DNA of 64,000 nucleotides from RGIG3701 sp017403345 (GTDB taxonomy: Bacteria; Planctomycetota; Planctomycetia; Pirellulales; Thermoguttaceae), in contig JAFQOH010000130.1 of the NCBI GenBank assembly GCA_017403345.1, positions 18,062 to 82,061 of the forward strand, given 5' to 3'. This document shows positions 27,177 to 36,816 of the stretch, piece by piece. Under the pieces are notes generated by a model that searched no databases, was not told the origin of the DNA, and was given only the letters and a program-made list of their open reading frames with translations. Every line of letters starts with the position of its first letter. The stretch's first letter is position 1. A program made the translations under genes and the position numbers.

Positions 27177-28306
27177 CGTTGAAGATCCTGCGGGATCTGG
27201 CCGAATGCCGGGAGGATAAAATTTTTTGGAAACTGATTTTCGCTTCCACGGATGGGAATGTCGATTTTGGTCCGTTGCTGGACGAGCGGAGCACGGGAAC
27301 CAGAACCTGCGTCTGAAAAACGATTTTTCTGAAGAACGAGGCCTTTTCCGTCACTTAGATCGATCACGGGCGAGGAAAATGGTGTTTCGATGAAATTCTT
27401 CCGCAGCGTCAGCACACCGTCGTGCAGCACTCCCTGATCTGTGCCGAAATGAATGACGTTTTTGTTTCCCTGGCAATTTGGATCCTTCACGATCCGGTTT
27501 CCCAACAGCAGCGTACTGCTATTCGGCTGGTCTGTATTTTCCTTGGAGTCTACGAGATCCAGTTCACGGTTCGCGGCATCGTGAATGAAGCAGTCCGAGA
27601 CCGTCAGCTGATGGACGCGGCTTTTCAGATTGTGTCCGGTCAGTGACCAGCCGATATCGCAGCGTGAGACCACTGCACTGTTCCCTCCGAGGTAGAGATT
27701 ATGGTTGAAGCCTGCATCTTCCAGCGCACCGTTCCGTATGATCCTGCACCGTTCGATCCTCTGGTCGGTGCCCGTCTTTTGAACAGCGCTTCCGTCGCTC
27801 ATGACCCCCATGTCGTTCGAGCGGATGATGCAGCGGGAGACCGTCACGCCGTTTGCCTGCGAAATACGAACTCCGGCCGCATTGTGCGTCTGATTGTGCG
27901 CATTTTGGAGGATGAACCCGACCAGCTTTCCGCCGTCTGCGCCCGCATTAAACTGAACGATCGCACGCGGAATGCTTCCTGCGCCGGAATAGTCGAATCC
28001 TGCTCCTTCAAGCACGATGGGATGTTTCGGATCTGCTGAACGTATCGTGAGTTTCGGGGTTCGGACAAGAATGTGCACCTGTGTGTACGGTTCACGGCCT
28101 TTCCGCGGATAGACGATGATCTCCGTTCCCGGCACTGCGGCTTGGACAGCATCTTCGATCCGTTCAAAATCCTTTCCTGGTCCGACTTTTAGTACCGGTC
28201 CCGCTTCCCAGGCATTTGCGGAGAATGTGAATGCGCTCACTCCCCAAAAAACGGTAAGCCGGCAGAAATGGCGTCTTTGCATCGTAGGGTTCGTTTGGTT
28301 CATCAT
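27167..28306 (-). CDS. Exported right-handed beta-helix protein
   Basis: A 379-aa protein. The ATG at 28306 is chosen because GGAG lies 6 bp upstream. The N-terminus has a Tat-like QRRHFCRLTVFWGVSAFTFSANAWEAG export signal. Starting with VLKVGPGKDFERIEDAVQAAVPGTEIIV, typical of Pel/NosD-type beta-helix proteins, it continues with stacked turns such as GVTVSRCIIRSNDMGVM and HQLTVSDCFIHDAANRELD. Members include pectate lyases and other polysaccharide-binding proteins. No catalytic set is clear, so activity is not assigned. It lies 41 bp after folP and is probably cotranscribed with it. Confidence 0.8.
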   Translation of the reverse strand: MMNQTNPTMQRRHFCRLTVFWGVSAFTFSANAWEAGPVLKVGPGKDFERIEDAVQAAVPGTEIIVYPRKGREPYTQVHILVRTPKLTIRSADPKHPIVLEGAGFDYSGAGSIPRAIVQFNAGADGGKLVGFILQNAHNQTHNAAGVRISQANGVTVSRCIIRSNDMGVMSDGSAVQKTGTDQRIERCRIIRNGALEDAGFNHNLYLGGNSAVVSRCDIGWSLTGHNLKSRVHQLTVSDCFIHDAANRELDLVDSKENTDQPNSSTLLLGNRIVKDPNCQGNKNVIHFGTDQGVLHDGVLTLRKNFIETPFSSPVIDLSDGKGLVLQKNRFSDAGSGSRAPLVQQRTKIDIPIRGSENQFPKNFILPAFGQIPQDLQRGK

Positions 28307-28347
28307 GTAGTGCTCCAAATTTCAGGAAATGGAAGTCGTCAAGTTTC

Positions 28348-29172
28348 TCATTCGATCTCCGGCCGAACGTGTGTGCGGAGGAGCTGGACTCCCTGAAGGA
28401 CGAGGAGACGGGAGACGGCGTGCGTCGCATCGTCGCGGTCCATTTCCGGATGCACTTCCAGGATCCTGTTCAGAAAGCATTTTCGCGAATGTCCTGCAAG
28501 GATCGGGATCCCCAATTCCTGAAATCGGCGTGCATTTTCCGCCAGGATCCAGTTCTGCTCCATCGTTTTTCCGAAACCGAGCCCAAAATCCGCGACGAGC
28601 TTTTCACGTTCCAGACCCGCTTCCAAAAGAGCGTCCCGGCGTCGTGCGAGCCAGTAAAAAACGTCTTCCAGCACATTTTCATAGTGCGGAGCCGTCTGCA
28701 TCGTTTTAGGCGTTCCCTGCATGTGCATGAAGCAGACCGCTGCGCCGGAATCCCGCACGATCCGGATCATCGCAGGATCGCGCAGTCCCGAAATGTCGTT
28801 GAGCATCTCTACGCCGAGCGAGACCGCAAATTCGGCCGTTTCCGGATGGTAAGTATCCACGGAGAGGAACGGTTTCGGAAGTCCATTTTCGGCACTCCGA
28901 GTCAGGATCTCGCGGATCACCGGTCCGATCCTTTCGATCTCATCTTTCGCAGAGACTGGATCTGCTCCCGGCCGGGAACTTTCTCCGCCAATGTCCAGAA
29001 TGTCCGCCCCTTGCGCAAGAAGGCGCATCGCATGCTCCGCAGACTCCCGGACCCCCGTCCGTCCTCCGTCAGAGAAAGAGTCGGGCGTTACGTTCAGGAT
29101 CGCCATCCAAAGCGGCGCCGTCAGCATGAGCTCACGCGAATTCGTCTTTAATCTCAAAATCGAACCGTCCAT
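28348..29172 (-). CDS. folP: Dihydropteroate synthase
   Basis: Condenses p-aminobenzoate with dihydropterin pyrophosphate in folate synthesis; the sulfonamide target. Start 29172 (274 aa) has AAAGGAAAG directly upstream and matches family length; the open frame extends 79 codons further but with low-complexity Lys/Ser sequence. Motifs are MAILNVTPDSFSDGGR, DILDIGGESSRPGA, the FLSVDTYHPE strand, LNDISGL, DFGLGFGKTMEQN and GHSRKCFL. It sits between a membrane protein gene and the beta-helix gene on the same strand. Confidence 0.96.
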   Translation of the reverse strand: MDGSILRLKTNSRELMLTAPLWMAILNVTPDSFSDGGRTGVRESAEHAMRLLAQGADILDIGGESSRPGADPVSAKDEIERIGPVIREILTRSAENGLPKPFLSVDTYHPETAEFAVSLGVEMLNDISGLRDPAMIRIVRDSGAAVCFMHMQGTPKTMQTAPHYENVLEDVFYWLARRRDALLEAGLEREKLVADFGLGFGKTMEQNWILAENARRFQELGIPILAGHSRKCFLNRILEVHPEMDRDDATHAVSRLLVLQGVQLLRTHVRPEIE

Positions 29173-29299
29173 TTTCTTTCCTTTTTGCGTACACCTTTTT
29201 GCGTGCACCTTTTTGCGTGCAATGCCGCACCGCCAGTGTGCTGAAAACAGAAGCCAAGCCCCGTTTTTTCGTTGGGAGCCGGTGCCAGTGGACCTGGCG

Positions 29300-30196
29300 T
29301 CAGTCTTTTCCTTTTTCTTTGACTTTTTGGATGACTTTTCCGACCTGCCGGCCTGCGACTCTGCTGAGGGCACGGAACATGACGTTTTTCGCATTCGGTC
29401 CGCGGACATCCGAAGAGGGCCTCTTTCTTTCCGTTTTCCGTCCGTCGGCTTTGGGGGCAGAAGCGGTCTCGCTCTTCACTCCATCACCCTCATGCGGAGC
29501 AGCTGACTCCGATTGCACTTCCGATTGCACTTCCGAGGCGCCTTCGCACGATCCGCAGGGCGTTTCAGGAACCCTTTCCTCTGCCGTTTCAAACCGTTCC
29601 TTACTTTTTTCACCCACTTCAGCGCCGATGACGTCTTTCATCTCCGGTCCAGAAACAGTCTCCGGTCCAGAAACAGTCTCCGGTCCAGAAACAGTCTCCG
29701 GTCCAGAAACAGTCTCCGGTCCAGAAACAGTCTCCGAGTCGAATGGCTGTCCCGTTTCTTGGAGTTTTTCGGCCGCAATGTCGTGGGCATCTTGCTCCGG
29801 CACGTCTCCGTTTTTCGGAGTTTCAGAATTTTGTCTTGCGGGATCTTTCCTTCGTTTGCCAAGTTCGCGCCATGATTTCTGGCGATATTTTCCGCGTGCG
29901 AGCGGTGAGTTGAGAAAAACGAGGATGAGCGAAAGGGGGACCGCAAATTTCAGGAGGTACAGCTTCCATGAAATGACGGCCGCAGCGAGCGGAAGCCAGC
30001 CAATGTCGGTCCATCTCGGAAGGCGAAGTATCTGACGGATGAAGCAGGCAGCGATCAGAAAAAGAAAACCGGCTCTCAGAAACGCAGTCGACTGAATGGA
30101 ATTTCCTTGGTTCATGAAATAAAAATAGCCGCCCACTCCAAACAAAATGATAGACAGGATGAAAAAAAAGAGTTGGATAAATGGCGTTTTTTTCAT
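29300..30196 (-). CDS. Three-helix membrane protein with ETVSGP repeats
   Basis: Function unknown; 298 aa. Residues 5-100 contain three or four hydrophobic helices (FIQLFFFILSIILFGVGGYF, AFLRAGFLFLIAACFI, LPLAAAVISW/AVPLSLILVFL). The rest is a hydrophilic, acidic, low-complexity tail with five ETVSGP hexapeptides, ending in a basic segment (RALSRVAGRQVGKVIQKVKEK) that could be an amphipathic helix. The start is the ATG at 30196 behind an AGAGG site. It is transcribed towards folP with a 127-bp gap and diverges from rpsA. Confidence 0.6.
   Translation of the reverse strand: MKKTPFIQLFFFILSIILFGVGGYFYFMNQGNSIQSTAFLRAGFLFLIAACFIRQILRLPRWTDIGWLPLAAAVISWKLYLLKFAVPLSLILVFLNSPLARGKYRQKSWRELGKRRKDPARQNSETPKNGDVPEQDAHDIAAEKLQETGQPFDSETVSGPETVSGPETVSGPETVSGPETVSGPEMKDVIGAEVGEKSKERFETAEERVPETPCGSCEGASEVQSEVQSESAAPHEGDGVKSETASAPKADGRKTERKRPSSDVRGPNAKNVMFRALSRVAGRQVGKVIQKVKEKGKD
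29641..29730. repeat. 18-bp tandem repeat encoding ETVSGP
   Basis: Five copies of TCTCCGGTCCAGAAACAG, apparently without differences, in frame in the membrane protein gene. Confidence 0.95.
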
Positions 30197-30434
30197 AATA
30201 TGGACCTCTTGCGACAGGCAAAAAAGCAGGCAGACCGTTTCTGCGCGGCATCACTTATTTTTTTATCGTCCCGGAGAGTCTGAGAAAAGAGAATTTTGGA
30301 GTGAAATTTTGAATGAAACGGCATTTTATTTCCGATTTTGAGCAGGATTTCTGATTTTGATGGGATTGAATGCAGAAATATCGTCATAATCGGACATTTT
30401 TTGCCAATCTTTTCTTTTTTTCTCTCCCCACCCC

Positions 30435-30462
30435 TTGAAAAAATCTGAAAATCTGGTATCTT
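30435..30462 (+). promoter_or_regulatory. Promoter of rpsA
   Basis: TTGAAA (30435-30440), 16-bp spacer, TATCTT (30457-30462). Confidence 0.55.
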
Positions 30463-30539
30463 GGTTAAATGTAAGATTTTCTTTAGAGGTGATGGTGTGT
30501 ACCAAACCGGAAAATCGGGCCGCTAACAATTTTGTGTAT

Positions 30540-30563
30540 GAAGCTGTTTTGCAGCTTCAGAGG
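30540..30563 (+). promoter_or_regulatory. Hairpin next to the rpsA ribosome-binding site
   Basis: GAAGCTG (30540-30546) and CAGCTTC (30552-30558) form a stem ending one base before the AGAGG ribosome site (30559-30563). S1 represses its own translation in other bacteria through leader structure, so this may be an autoregulatory element. Confidence 0.45.
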
Positions 30564-30571
30564 TTTAATTA

Positions 30572-32380
30572 ATGGTTAATCGCAACTTAGTTCTTGGACT
30601 GGACCAGAATCAGAACAACTGGGATGGTGAACTGGATTCCGCATTTGCCGGCATTCAGATGGAAGATTTGGATTGGGGAGGCAGTAACCTCACCGTCAAT
30701 CAGATCGTAGAAGGTAAAGTCATTCGCGTTGAAGGCGATTTCGTCATCGTTGACGTCGGCTTCAAGAGTGAAGGCCTCGTCGCCCGCAGTGAATGGGAAG
30801 AAGGTCAGGAACTGCCGAATCCGGGCGACACGATCCGTGTTCTGATCGAAGAAGTTGAAGACGGCAGCAACGCCGGCGGAATGCCCCAGATGGATGAATC
30901 CAAGGGCATGATCATGCTGAGCAAACGCAAGGCAGAAAAAATCGAAGCCTGGAAGAAGGTCATGGAATCGGTCCACGAAGGCGATGTGGTCACCGGTACC
31001 GTCATCCGCAAAATCAAGGGTGGTCTTCTTGTGGACATCGGAGTCAACGTGTTCCTGCCCGCCAGCCAGGTCGACATTCGTCGTCCGGCCGACATTGGCG
31101 AATACATTGGCCGTTCCATTCAGTGCTCGGTCCTGAAGATCGACGAACCGCGCCGCAACATCGTCGTCAGCCGCCGTTACCTCATCGAGAAGGAACGCGA
31201 GACCCAGAAGCAGGAACTGCTCCAGCAGCTCCAGCCGGGCCAGCTCCGTACCGGTATCGTCAAGAATCTCGCCGATTTCGGTGCGTTCGTCGACCTGGGC
31301 GGCATTGACGGTCTCCTCCACATCACCGACATGAGCTGGGGCCGCATCAATCACCCCGAAGAAATGCTTCAGCTTGACCAGGAGATCGAAGTTCAGATCC
31401 TTTCCGTCGACTACAAAAAGGAAAAGATCGCTCTCGGTCTGAAGCAGAAGACGGCTTCCCCGTGGGAAGAAGTCGAAGCCAAATACCCGGCCGGCAAAGT
31501 GGTCAAGGGCACGGTCGTCAACGTCATGACGTACGGTGCGTTCGTGAAGCTGGAAGAGGGCGTGGAAGGTCTTGTTCACATCAGCGAGATGAGCTGGACC
31601 AAGCGCATCAATCATCCGAGCGAACTTGTCTCCCCCGGCGACGAGATCGACGTGGTGGTCCTTTCCATCAACAAAGCGAAGCAGGAAATTTCCCTCGGCA
31701 TCAAACAGACGAAGGAAAATCCGTGGGAAGCCGTCGCCAATCAGTATCCGGTCGGCAGCACGGTCACTGGTACCGTCCGCAACCTCACCAACTACGGTGC
31801 GTTCATTGAGATCCAGGAAGGCATCGACGGTCTGCTCCACGTCTCCGACATGAGCTGGACCCGCCGCATCACGCATCCGAGCGAAATGGTCGAAAAAGGC
31901 CAGAAGATCGAATGCCGCGTCCTCTCCGTCGATCAGACTCGCCGTCGTATCGCTCTCGGTCTGAAACAGATGACCGACGATCCGTGGGTAAGCGAGATCC
32001 CGAGCAAGTACGAACCCGGCCAGCTGGTCAAGGGTACGGTCACGAAGATCACCAACTTTGGTGTTTTCATCGGTCTGGGTGAAGGACTCGAAGGTCTGCT
32101 CCACATTTCCGAGCTGGCTGAGCACAAAGTTGACAATCCGGAAGATGTCGTTAAAGTCGGCGAAGAACTCGAAGTCAAGATCCTCCGCGTTGACACGGAA
32201 GACCGCAAGATCGGTCTTTCCCGCAAACGCGTTGACTGGACGGGCGACGTTGAAGAAACCGAGAGCAAAGTCGAAGACGAAGCTCCGCGTGCGACTCCGA
32301 TCCATGCTGTGACCCCGCAGAAAGACCTGCGCGGCGGCGGCGGTTCTGCCGGTTTCGAAGTTCTGAAGCAGAACGACTAA
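30572..32380 (+). CDS. rpsA: 30S ribosomal protein S1
   Basis: Binds mRNA and brings it to the 30S subunit. The 602-aa protein has six S1 (OB-fold) domains: about 50-120, 130-200, 220-290, 305-375, 390-460 and 475-550. Domains 3-6 show the canonical GxVKxxxxFGAFVxL and GLLHISxMSW motifs. The N-terminal 45 residues are specific (LDQNQNNWDGELDSAF). The tail is acidic, then Gly-rich (DLRGGGGSAGFEV). ATG 30572 lies 8 bp after AGAGG. It ends at its own terminator. Confidence 0.95.
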   Translation: MVNRNLVLGLDQNQNNWDGELDSAFAGIQMEDLDWGGSNLTVNQIVEGKVIRVEGDFVIVDVGFKSEGLVARSEWEEGQELPNPGDTIRVLIEEVEDGSNAGGMPQMDESKGMIMLSKRKAEKIEAWKKVMESVHEGDVVTGTVIRKIKGGLLVDIGVNVFLPASQVDIRRPADIGEYIGRSIQCSVLKIDEPRRNIVVSRRYLIEKERETQKQELLQQLQPGQLRTGIVKNLADFGAFVDLGGIDGLLHITDMSWGRINHPEEMLQLDQEIEVQILSVDYKKEKIALGLKQKTASPWEEVEAKYPAGKVVKGTVVNVMTYGAFVKLEEGVEGLVHISEMSWTKRINHPSELVSPGDEIDVVVLSINKAKQEISLGIKQTKENPWEAVANQYPVGSTVTGTVRNLTNYGAFIEIQEGIDGLLHVSDMSWTRRITHPSEMVEKGQKIECRVLSVDQTRRRIALGLKQMTDDPWVSEIPSKYEPGQLVKGTVTKITNFGVFIGLGEGLEGLLHISELAEHKVDNPEDVVKVGEELEVKILRVDTEDRKIGLSRKRVDWTGDVEETESKVEDEAPRATPIHAVTPQKDLRGGGGSAGFEVLKQND

Positions 32381-32422
32381 ATTTCATGAGGTGAGACGTT
32401 GAAAGACGTTTCATGATTTTCG

Positions 32423-32463
32423 AAAATCGGCCTGAAACGTGAGTTTTGGGCCGGTTTTTTTCT
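32423..32463 (+). terminator. Intrinsic terminator after rpsA
   Basis: AAAATCGGCC (32423-32432) pairs with GGCCGGTTTT (32449-32458), one G-T pair, and the right arm runs into T9. Confidence 0.8.
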
Positions 32464-32565
32464 TTTTTTGTTTCAAAATCGCTTCTTTCCCCCTTTTTTT
32501 GAATTGGTTTCATGGTATAATCCAGATAGATTTCGGTTTCATCCTCTTACTCGAAAGGTCTTGCT

Positions 32566-35500
32566 ATGAAAAGACGAACCTACCCGGATACAAAACGCAC
32601 AGCCCGCCGCCTTACAGTGATCTTTTGTGCCGTTTTGATTTTTCACATTTTTTCGTTGGCGGTTTTTGCCGATACGGAATGGCACACGCAGCTAAACGGA
32701 GCTGAAGATGGCTTTTGGAAGTATCGGATCCCGATCCGCCTTTCGATCTCCGACGAACAGCGTGCGGAATTGGAACGCAGAAACGCGGAACTTGGAGAGC
32801 CTGATGCTGAAAAAAACGCAAAGGATCTGAAAGCGGATCCACAGGCTGGAATGAATTCCAAACTTACTCCGTACGAATTCCGTTTTACGGTCGTGACGCC
32901 GGAAGGATGGGCTTCTGCCTCGCAGGAAAAGCGTGAAAAACTGCTTCCCATGGCGGGACGCCCGGCGGAGGAAGTGCGTGTTTGCGACGAACACGGCGTC
33001 GAGTACCTTTTCTCGATCTTGGATCCTCAGCGGGTCCCGCAGACGAAAGGATGCCTGCGTCCAGATTCCAGTCTGACGATCCCGATCGAGCTGACAACGA
33101 TCCCGCAGGAAACGACTTTTTACGTTTACTTCGGCAATCCCAAAGCGTGGGAGCTTCCGGACTGGTGGTCGGTACGTACTTTTTTTAATGGAAATTTTGA
33201 GGAAGGGGAACTTAAAGTAAGCGGCTGGGATCTGGATGTGAGTGACGCGGAACATCAGATCTTCAGAACGGACGAGTTGGCAAAAGAAGGACGTTTTTCC
33301 ATCAAGACCATCGTGGCAAAAGGAGCAGAGCACACATGGATCGGTGCGCGTCAGAGTGCCGTGCCGGTGAAGCCCGGTCAGCGATGGCGCATGACGGGCT
33401 GGACGAAAGTGGAAGGGGTCGAGGGATACGCAGGCTGGTTTTACCATGTTGGCAATGCGGCCAAACCGATGATGGGGTCTGGAATGCTTTACGCTGGTGC
33501 CGGGACTTACGATTGGAAGCAGACTTCTGCGGAATTCACCGTTCCGGAAGGTGCGGACCGGGTCACGATCGGAACGGTGCTGCGCGGAACAGGAACGGCA
33601 TGGGCGGACGATGTGCGGATGGAGCTTCTTTCAGATCCGGGAGCGCACGATCTTGAGATCTCCTGTACGGCAGGAAGTGTTGAGAAATTCCCCTTTTCGG
33701 AACTTTATCCTTCGCGCACGCTTCCGGGAGGGACGGAACAGTGGGATGCTGTGGAATTTTTCGGCACGGAAAAACTTCCGCGTTTTGCATTCATTCGCAT
33801 CATGAACGCCTCGGATGAGGTCCGCGTTCCGCTTGTGAACGTGAGTGCGTCGCAGATCGGTGTGCGTTGGGGGATCGAAATAGATCCTGCTTCCGTCGAG
33901 GTCCTTGGGCTGGACGGGCGTCCTTTGCCTTTCGAGACGTGGGGCATGAATTTTTTCGTTTCGCCGGAACTGCCGCCGCGCAGCGTCACGTACCTGCTTC
34001 TTTGCGAGAAGAAAAACGCAGTTTCCCGAAAAGAGACGGCTCAAAAGAAACGCGACGCGGTCCAGAATGACTCTGGATTTCCCGGAACTTCTCTTCAGCA
34101 GGTCAGTGAGCGGACCCAGAAACTGACGAAAGAAAATGTCGCGGCACTCACTGCGGTTTTGACGAAAAATCTCGTGCAGGATCCCGGTTTTGAAGAACTT
34201 GACGCCGCAGGTCATCCGATCGCGTGGACGAACGGACCGACGGGGCCGGGGATCTCGTTCAACGTTCCTGATCCGCAGGCAGAAGGAGGGATCTTGGGAC
34301 GCCGATGTGCTGAAACTCGTTTTGAGTCGGGAGCCAGACCGAGCTGGAACGGCTGGAGGCAGACGATTCCCGTTCAGGCGAACCGTACGTACTTCTGCGG
34401 TGCCTGGATGAAATACTTGGAGGATTCTGGAAATCTCACGATCCACGCGCATTTTCACACGGCCGATCACCAGCTCTGTGCGAGCGGCGGGATGGTCAGC
34501 TGCACATCTTCAGGAGGGGGTGCGAATGAGTGGGCTTTGGTTTCCGGAATGCTTAAAGCACCGCAGGATGCCGCGTTCATGGTCCTCCAGCTGACGATAG
34601 ACGCTCCCAAAACATTCTGCTGCGACAATGTGTTCGTGACGGAGATGGAACTTGGCGCACTGGAGCGTTTCCAGGGAGGCGAAGTCGGCATTTTCCAGGT
34701 CCCGCCGATCATCAAGGTCTTCCCGGATTCCACGTGGCCGCAAAATCCGGAAGAGCTTCAGACGTACGCATTCCGGACGGTTTCGACCGCGAAAAATGAG
34801 GAAGAGACCATTCAGTTTGCGTTCCGCTGGGCGGAGGACAAAAAATTCCAGATCGCCATGAGTCCGGCCGTTTCGCGGGACGGAAAGACGGTCCTTCCGA
34901 CGGAGCTTTTTGCGGTCGGGTACGTTCCGGTGAAGCACGTGACCAGTTACTACAATACGCGGAAGGCGAAATGGTTCCGCAAACTTCCGAATGGGATCGG
35001 ACGCGCAGACGGCTGGGGCGGCAGGTGGCCCGATCCGCTGATCCGTTTCCCGAATCTAAACGCTGCGGCAAATCCGGAAAATCCGGCGAACACGGCGAAC
35101 ACGGCGAACACGGCGAACGCGGCAGATCCAACAAACGTGGCGGATCCAGCTCGCTTTACGGACCTGAATGCGGCGCGTGCGGCATGGAAAGTGCTGGAAA
35201 ACGCCGAATATTCGAGCGATTCGGAACGTCTCCGCCGTTTTGCAGAACAGGATCTTCTCGGGTTCCGCGCCAATGAGACTCGAGCGCTTGCGGTCATCGT
35301 GAAAACTCCGAAAGAGATCCCGGCGGGAGTTTACTCCGGCAAGATCCTCCTTCGGGACATCGAGACGGGAAAAGTCACTTCCGTGCCGTTCTCGGTGGAC
35401 GTGAAGGATTTCGCGATCCCGGACGAGCCGGTCTGCACTGCGATCTACGACTGCCGGGCCTCGCACATTGAGTACTGGCACGAATCCAACGCTCAGAAAC

Positions 35501-36642
35501 TTGTGGAGAACATGGTGGACTTCCTTGCGTCGAAACGGCTGGCGCCCGACAAGATCGGAGTAGAACCAAAGTTTAAATATGATGCCGAAACGGGGAAATG
35601 GACGGCAGATTTCGCGGAATTTGATGCTGCATGCGAGAAATTCTTCCACGAGCTGAAGATCCAGCGGACGTACCTTCCGGGCGACTGGTACTGTTTTGGG
35701 TGGGGAATGCCGCCGCGTGCGCGTCAGGGGATCCAGCCGTACGAGGGCGAGTGGCCGTTTGAGGGCGTGGACCGAAGTCAGCTGAGGCCGGAATTCAAAA
35801 AGGTCTACCAAGACAAACTGCGTCTTTTCTGGGATCACCTGAAAGAGAAAGGCTGGGACGAGCATTTCGTTCTTTACATTTCGGACGAACCGTTCTATTA
35901 TCAGCCGCACATCATCACGCAGATGATCGCGTGCTGCGAGATGATCCACGAAGTCGATCCGAACATTCCGATCTACTCCAGCACATGGGGACACGTTCCG
36001 GAATGGGACGGGCACATTAATGTCTGGGGGATCGGGCACTACGGCCGGGTCCCGGAAGAGCAGATCCGAAAATCGAAAGCGCGCGGTGACCGGATCTGGT
36101 GGACGACCAACGGTCAGATGTGCACTGACACGCCGTACTGCGCCTCGGAACGCATGCTTCCCTACTGGTGCATGAAATACGGTGCAGACGCCTACGAATT
36201 CTGGGGCGCTTCGTGGTACACTTACGATCCGTACCAGTACGGCTGGCACTCGTACATTTACCAGACGGATCAGCCTGGTGTGGAATACTACGTGCTCTAT
36301 CCGAACGGTGACGGATACATTTTCTACCCGGACAAGCTGCTCGGTGTGAACGAGTTCGTTTCGACGATCCGTCTTGAGCAGGCGCGTGAAGGGGTGGAGG
36401 ATGCCGCGTACATTCAGATCTTCCGTGAAGAGATCGCGCGGGTGAAGGCGCTTGAGGACCTTTCGCTGAAGGATGCCGAAACGCTTCAGAATGCGGAAAA
36501 CACGTTGGCGCGTCTCGAAGACCTAGTCCACATTCCGAACGCGGGCGGTCGATTTTCCTCGCACAATTTGCCGAATCCGGAAGAGGTCGACGAGGTGAAA
36601 GAGCTGATGCTCCGGCTCATCATGGAACTAAAGGGCATCTAG
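32566..36642 (+). CDS. Giant secreted DUF4091 protein
   Basis: A 1358-aa exported protein, probably acting on polysaccharide. The signal peptide is about 16-40 (LTVIFCAVLIFHIFSLAVFA). Two jelly-roll-like carbohydrate-binding modules are suggested near 225-350 (NGNFEEGELKVSGWDL, LSDPGAH) and 545-690 (LVQDPGFEELDAAGHPIAWTNG). A DUF4091 domain follows a TIM-barrel-like part at about 950-1330, with acidic residues in YISDEPFYYQP, EFWGASWYTYDPYQYGWHS and the end motif STIRLEQAREGVEDAAYIQIF. A short NTA repeat lies near 845. ATG 32566 follows AAAGG, and a TATAAT box is at 32516-32521 without a clear -35. No enzyme activity is established for the exact domain. Confidence 0.85.
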   Translation: MKRRTYPDTKRTARRLTVIFCAVLIFHIFSLAVFADTEWHTQLNGAEDGFWKYRIPIRLSISDEQRAELERRNAELGEPDAEKNAKDLKADPQAGMNSKLTPYEFRFTVVTPEGWASASQEKREKLLPMAGRPAEEVRVCDEHGVEYLFSILDPQRVPQTKGCLRPDSSLTIPIELTTIPQETTFYVYFGNPKAWELPDWWSVRTFFNGNFEEGELKVSGWDLDVSDAEHQIFRTDELAKEGRFSIKTIVAKGAEHTWIGARQSAVPVKPGQRWRMTGWTKVEGVEGYAGWFYHVGNAAKPMMGSGMLYAGAGTYDWKQTSAEFTVPEGADRVTIGTVLRGTGTAWADDVRMELLSDPGAHDLEISCTAGSVEKFPFSELYPSRTLPGGTEQWDAVEFFGTEKLPRFAFIRIMNASDEVRVPLVNVSASQIGVRWGIEIDPASVEVLGLDGRPLPFETWGMNFFVSPELPPRSVTYLLLCEKKNAVSRKETAQKKRDAVQNDSGFPGTSLQQVSERTQKLTKENVAALTAVLTKNLVQDPGFEELDAAGHPIAWTNGPTGPGISFNVPDPQAEGGILGRRCAETRFESGARPSWNGWRQTIPVQANRTYFCGAWMKYLEDSGNLTIHAHFHTADHQLCASGGMVSCTSSGGGANEWALVSGMLKAPQDAAFMVLQLTIDAPKTFCCDNVFVTEMELGALERFQGGEVGIFQVPPIIKVFPDSTWPQNPEELQTYAFRTVSTAKNEEETIQFAFRWAEDKKFQIAMSPAVSRDGKTVLPTELFAVGYVPVKHVTSYYNTRKAKWFRKLPNGIGRADGWGGRWPDPLIRFPNLNAAANPENPANTANTANTANAADPTNVADPARFTDLNAARAAWKVLENAEYSSDSERLRRFAEQDLLGFRANETRALAVIVKTPKEIPAGVYSGKILLRDIETGKVTSVPFSVDVKDFAIPDEPVCTAIYDCRASHIEYWHESNAQKLVENMVDFLASKRLAPDKIGVEPKFKYDAETGKWTADFAEFDAACEKFFHELKIQRTYLPGDWYCFGWGMPPRARQGIQPYEGEWPFEGVDRSQLRPEFKKVYQDKLRLFWDHLKEKGWDEHFVLYISDEPFYYQPHIITQMIACCEMIHEVDPNIPIYSSTWGHVPEWDGHINVWGIGHYGRVPEEQIRKSKARGDRIWWTTNGQMCTDTPYCASERMLPYWCMKYGADAYEFWGASWYTYDPYQYGWHSYIYQTDQPGVEYYVLYPNGDGYIFYPDKLLGVNEFVSTIRLEQAREGVEDAAYIQIFREEIARVKALEDLSLKDAETLQNAENTLARLEDLVHIPNAGGRFSSHNLPNPEEVDEVKELMLRLIMELKGI
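35085..35120. repeat. 9-bp tandem repeat encoding NTA
   Basis: Four copies of GGCGAACAC (the last with one change) in frame in the DUF4091 gene, in a linker before the catalytic-like part. Confidence 0.9.
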
Positions 36643-36674
36643 TTTGCATGAACTAAAGGGCATCTAGTTTGCAT
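36625..36674. repeat. 25-bp tandem duplication spanning a stop codon
   Basis: Two perfect 25-bp copies. The first holds the last codons and TAG of the DUF4091 gene (stop at 36640-36642); the second repeats them in the 3' UTR. Confidence 0.95.
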
Positions 36675-36696
36675 TTTTAAATGTTTTGTGTTTCGG

Positions 36697-36733
36697 AACC
36701 GGCATTCGGAAGCGAGTGCCGGGCCGGTTTTTT
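36697..36733 (+). terminator. Terminator after DUF4091 gene
   Basis: AACCGGC (36697-36703) pairs with GCCGGTT (36723-36729), followed by a T-run to 36733. Confidence 0.75.
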
Positions 36734-36816
36734 ACTTTGGGAGGTCTGGACCCCGATTTGGGCTTCATTCCTGCTTTCATTCAGATGAAAAATCAGAAAA
36801 TTCGGATACTTTACTC

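Larger units (their letters stand above)
30197..30571 (+). other. Divergent region upstream of rpsA
   Basis: A 375-bp AT-rich region between the membrane protein gene (-) and rpsA (+). It contains the rpsA promoter and a leader of about 100 nt. No promoter for the - strand gene could be assigned with confidence. Confidence 0.5.

Noticed and set aside
29173..29409. 79-residue N-terminal extension of folP
   Set aside because: Low-complexity Lys/Ser sequence upstream of a strong ribosome site and a standard start at 29172.
35056..36249. 397-aa open frame opposite the DUF4091 gene
   Set aside because: Antisense shadow with no recognisable domain or ribosome site.
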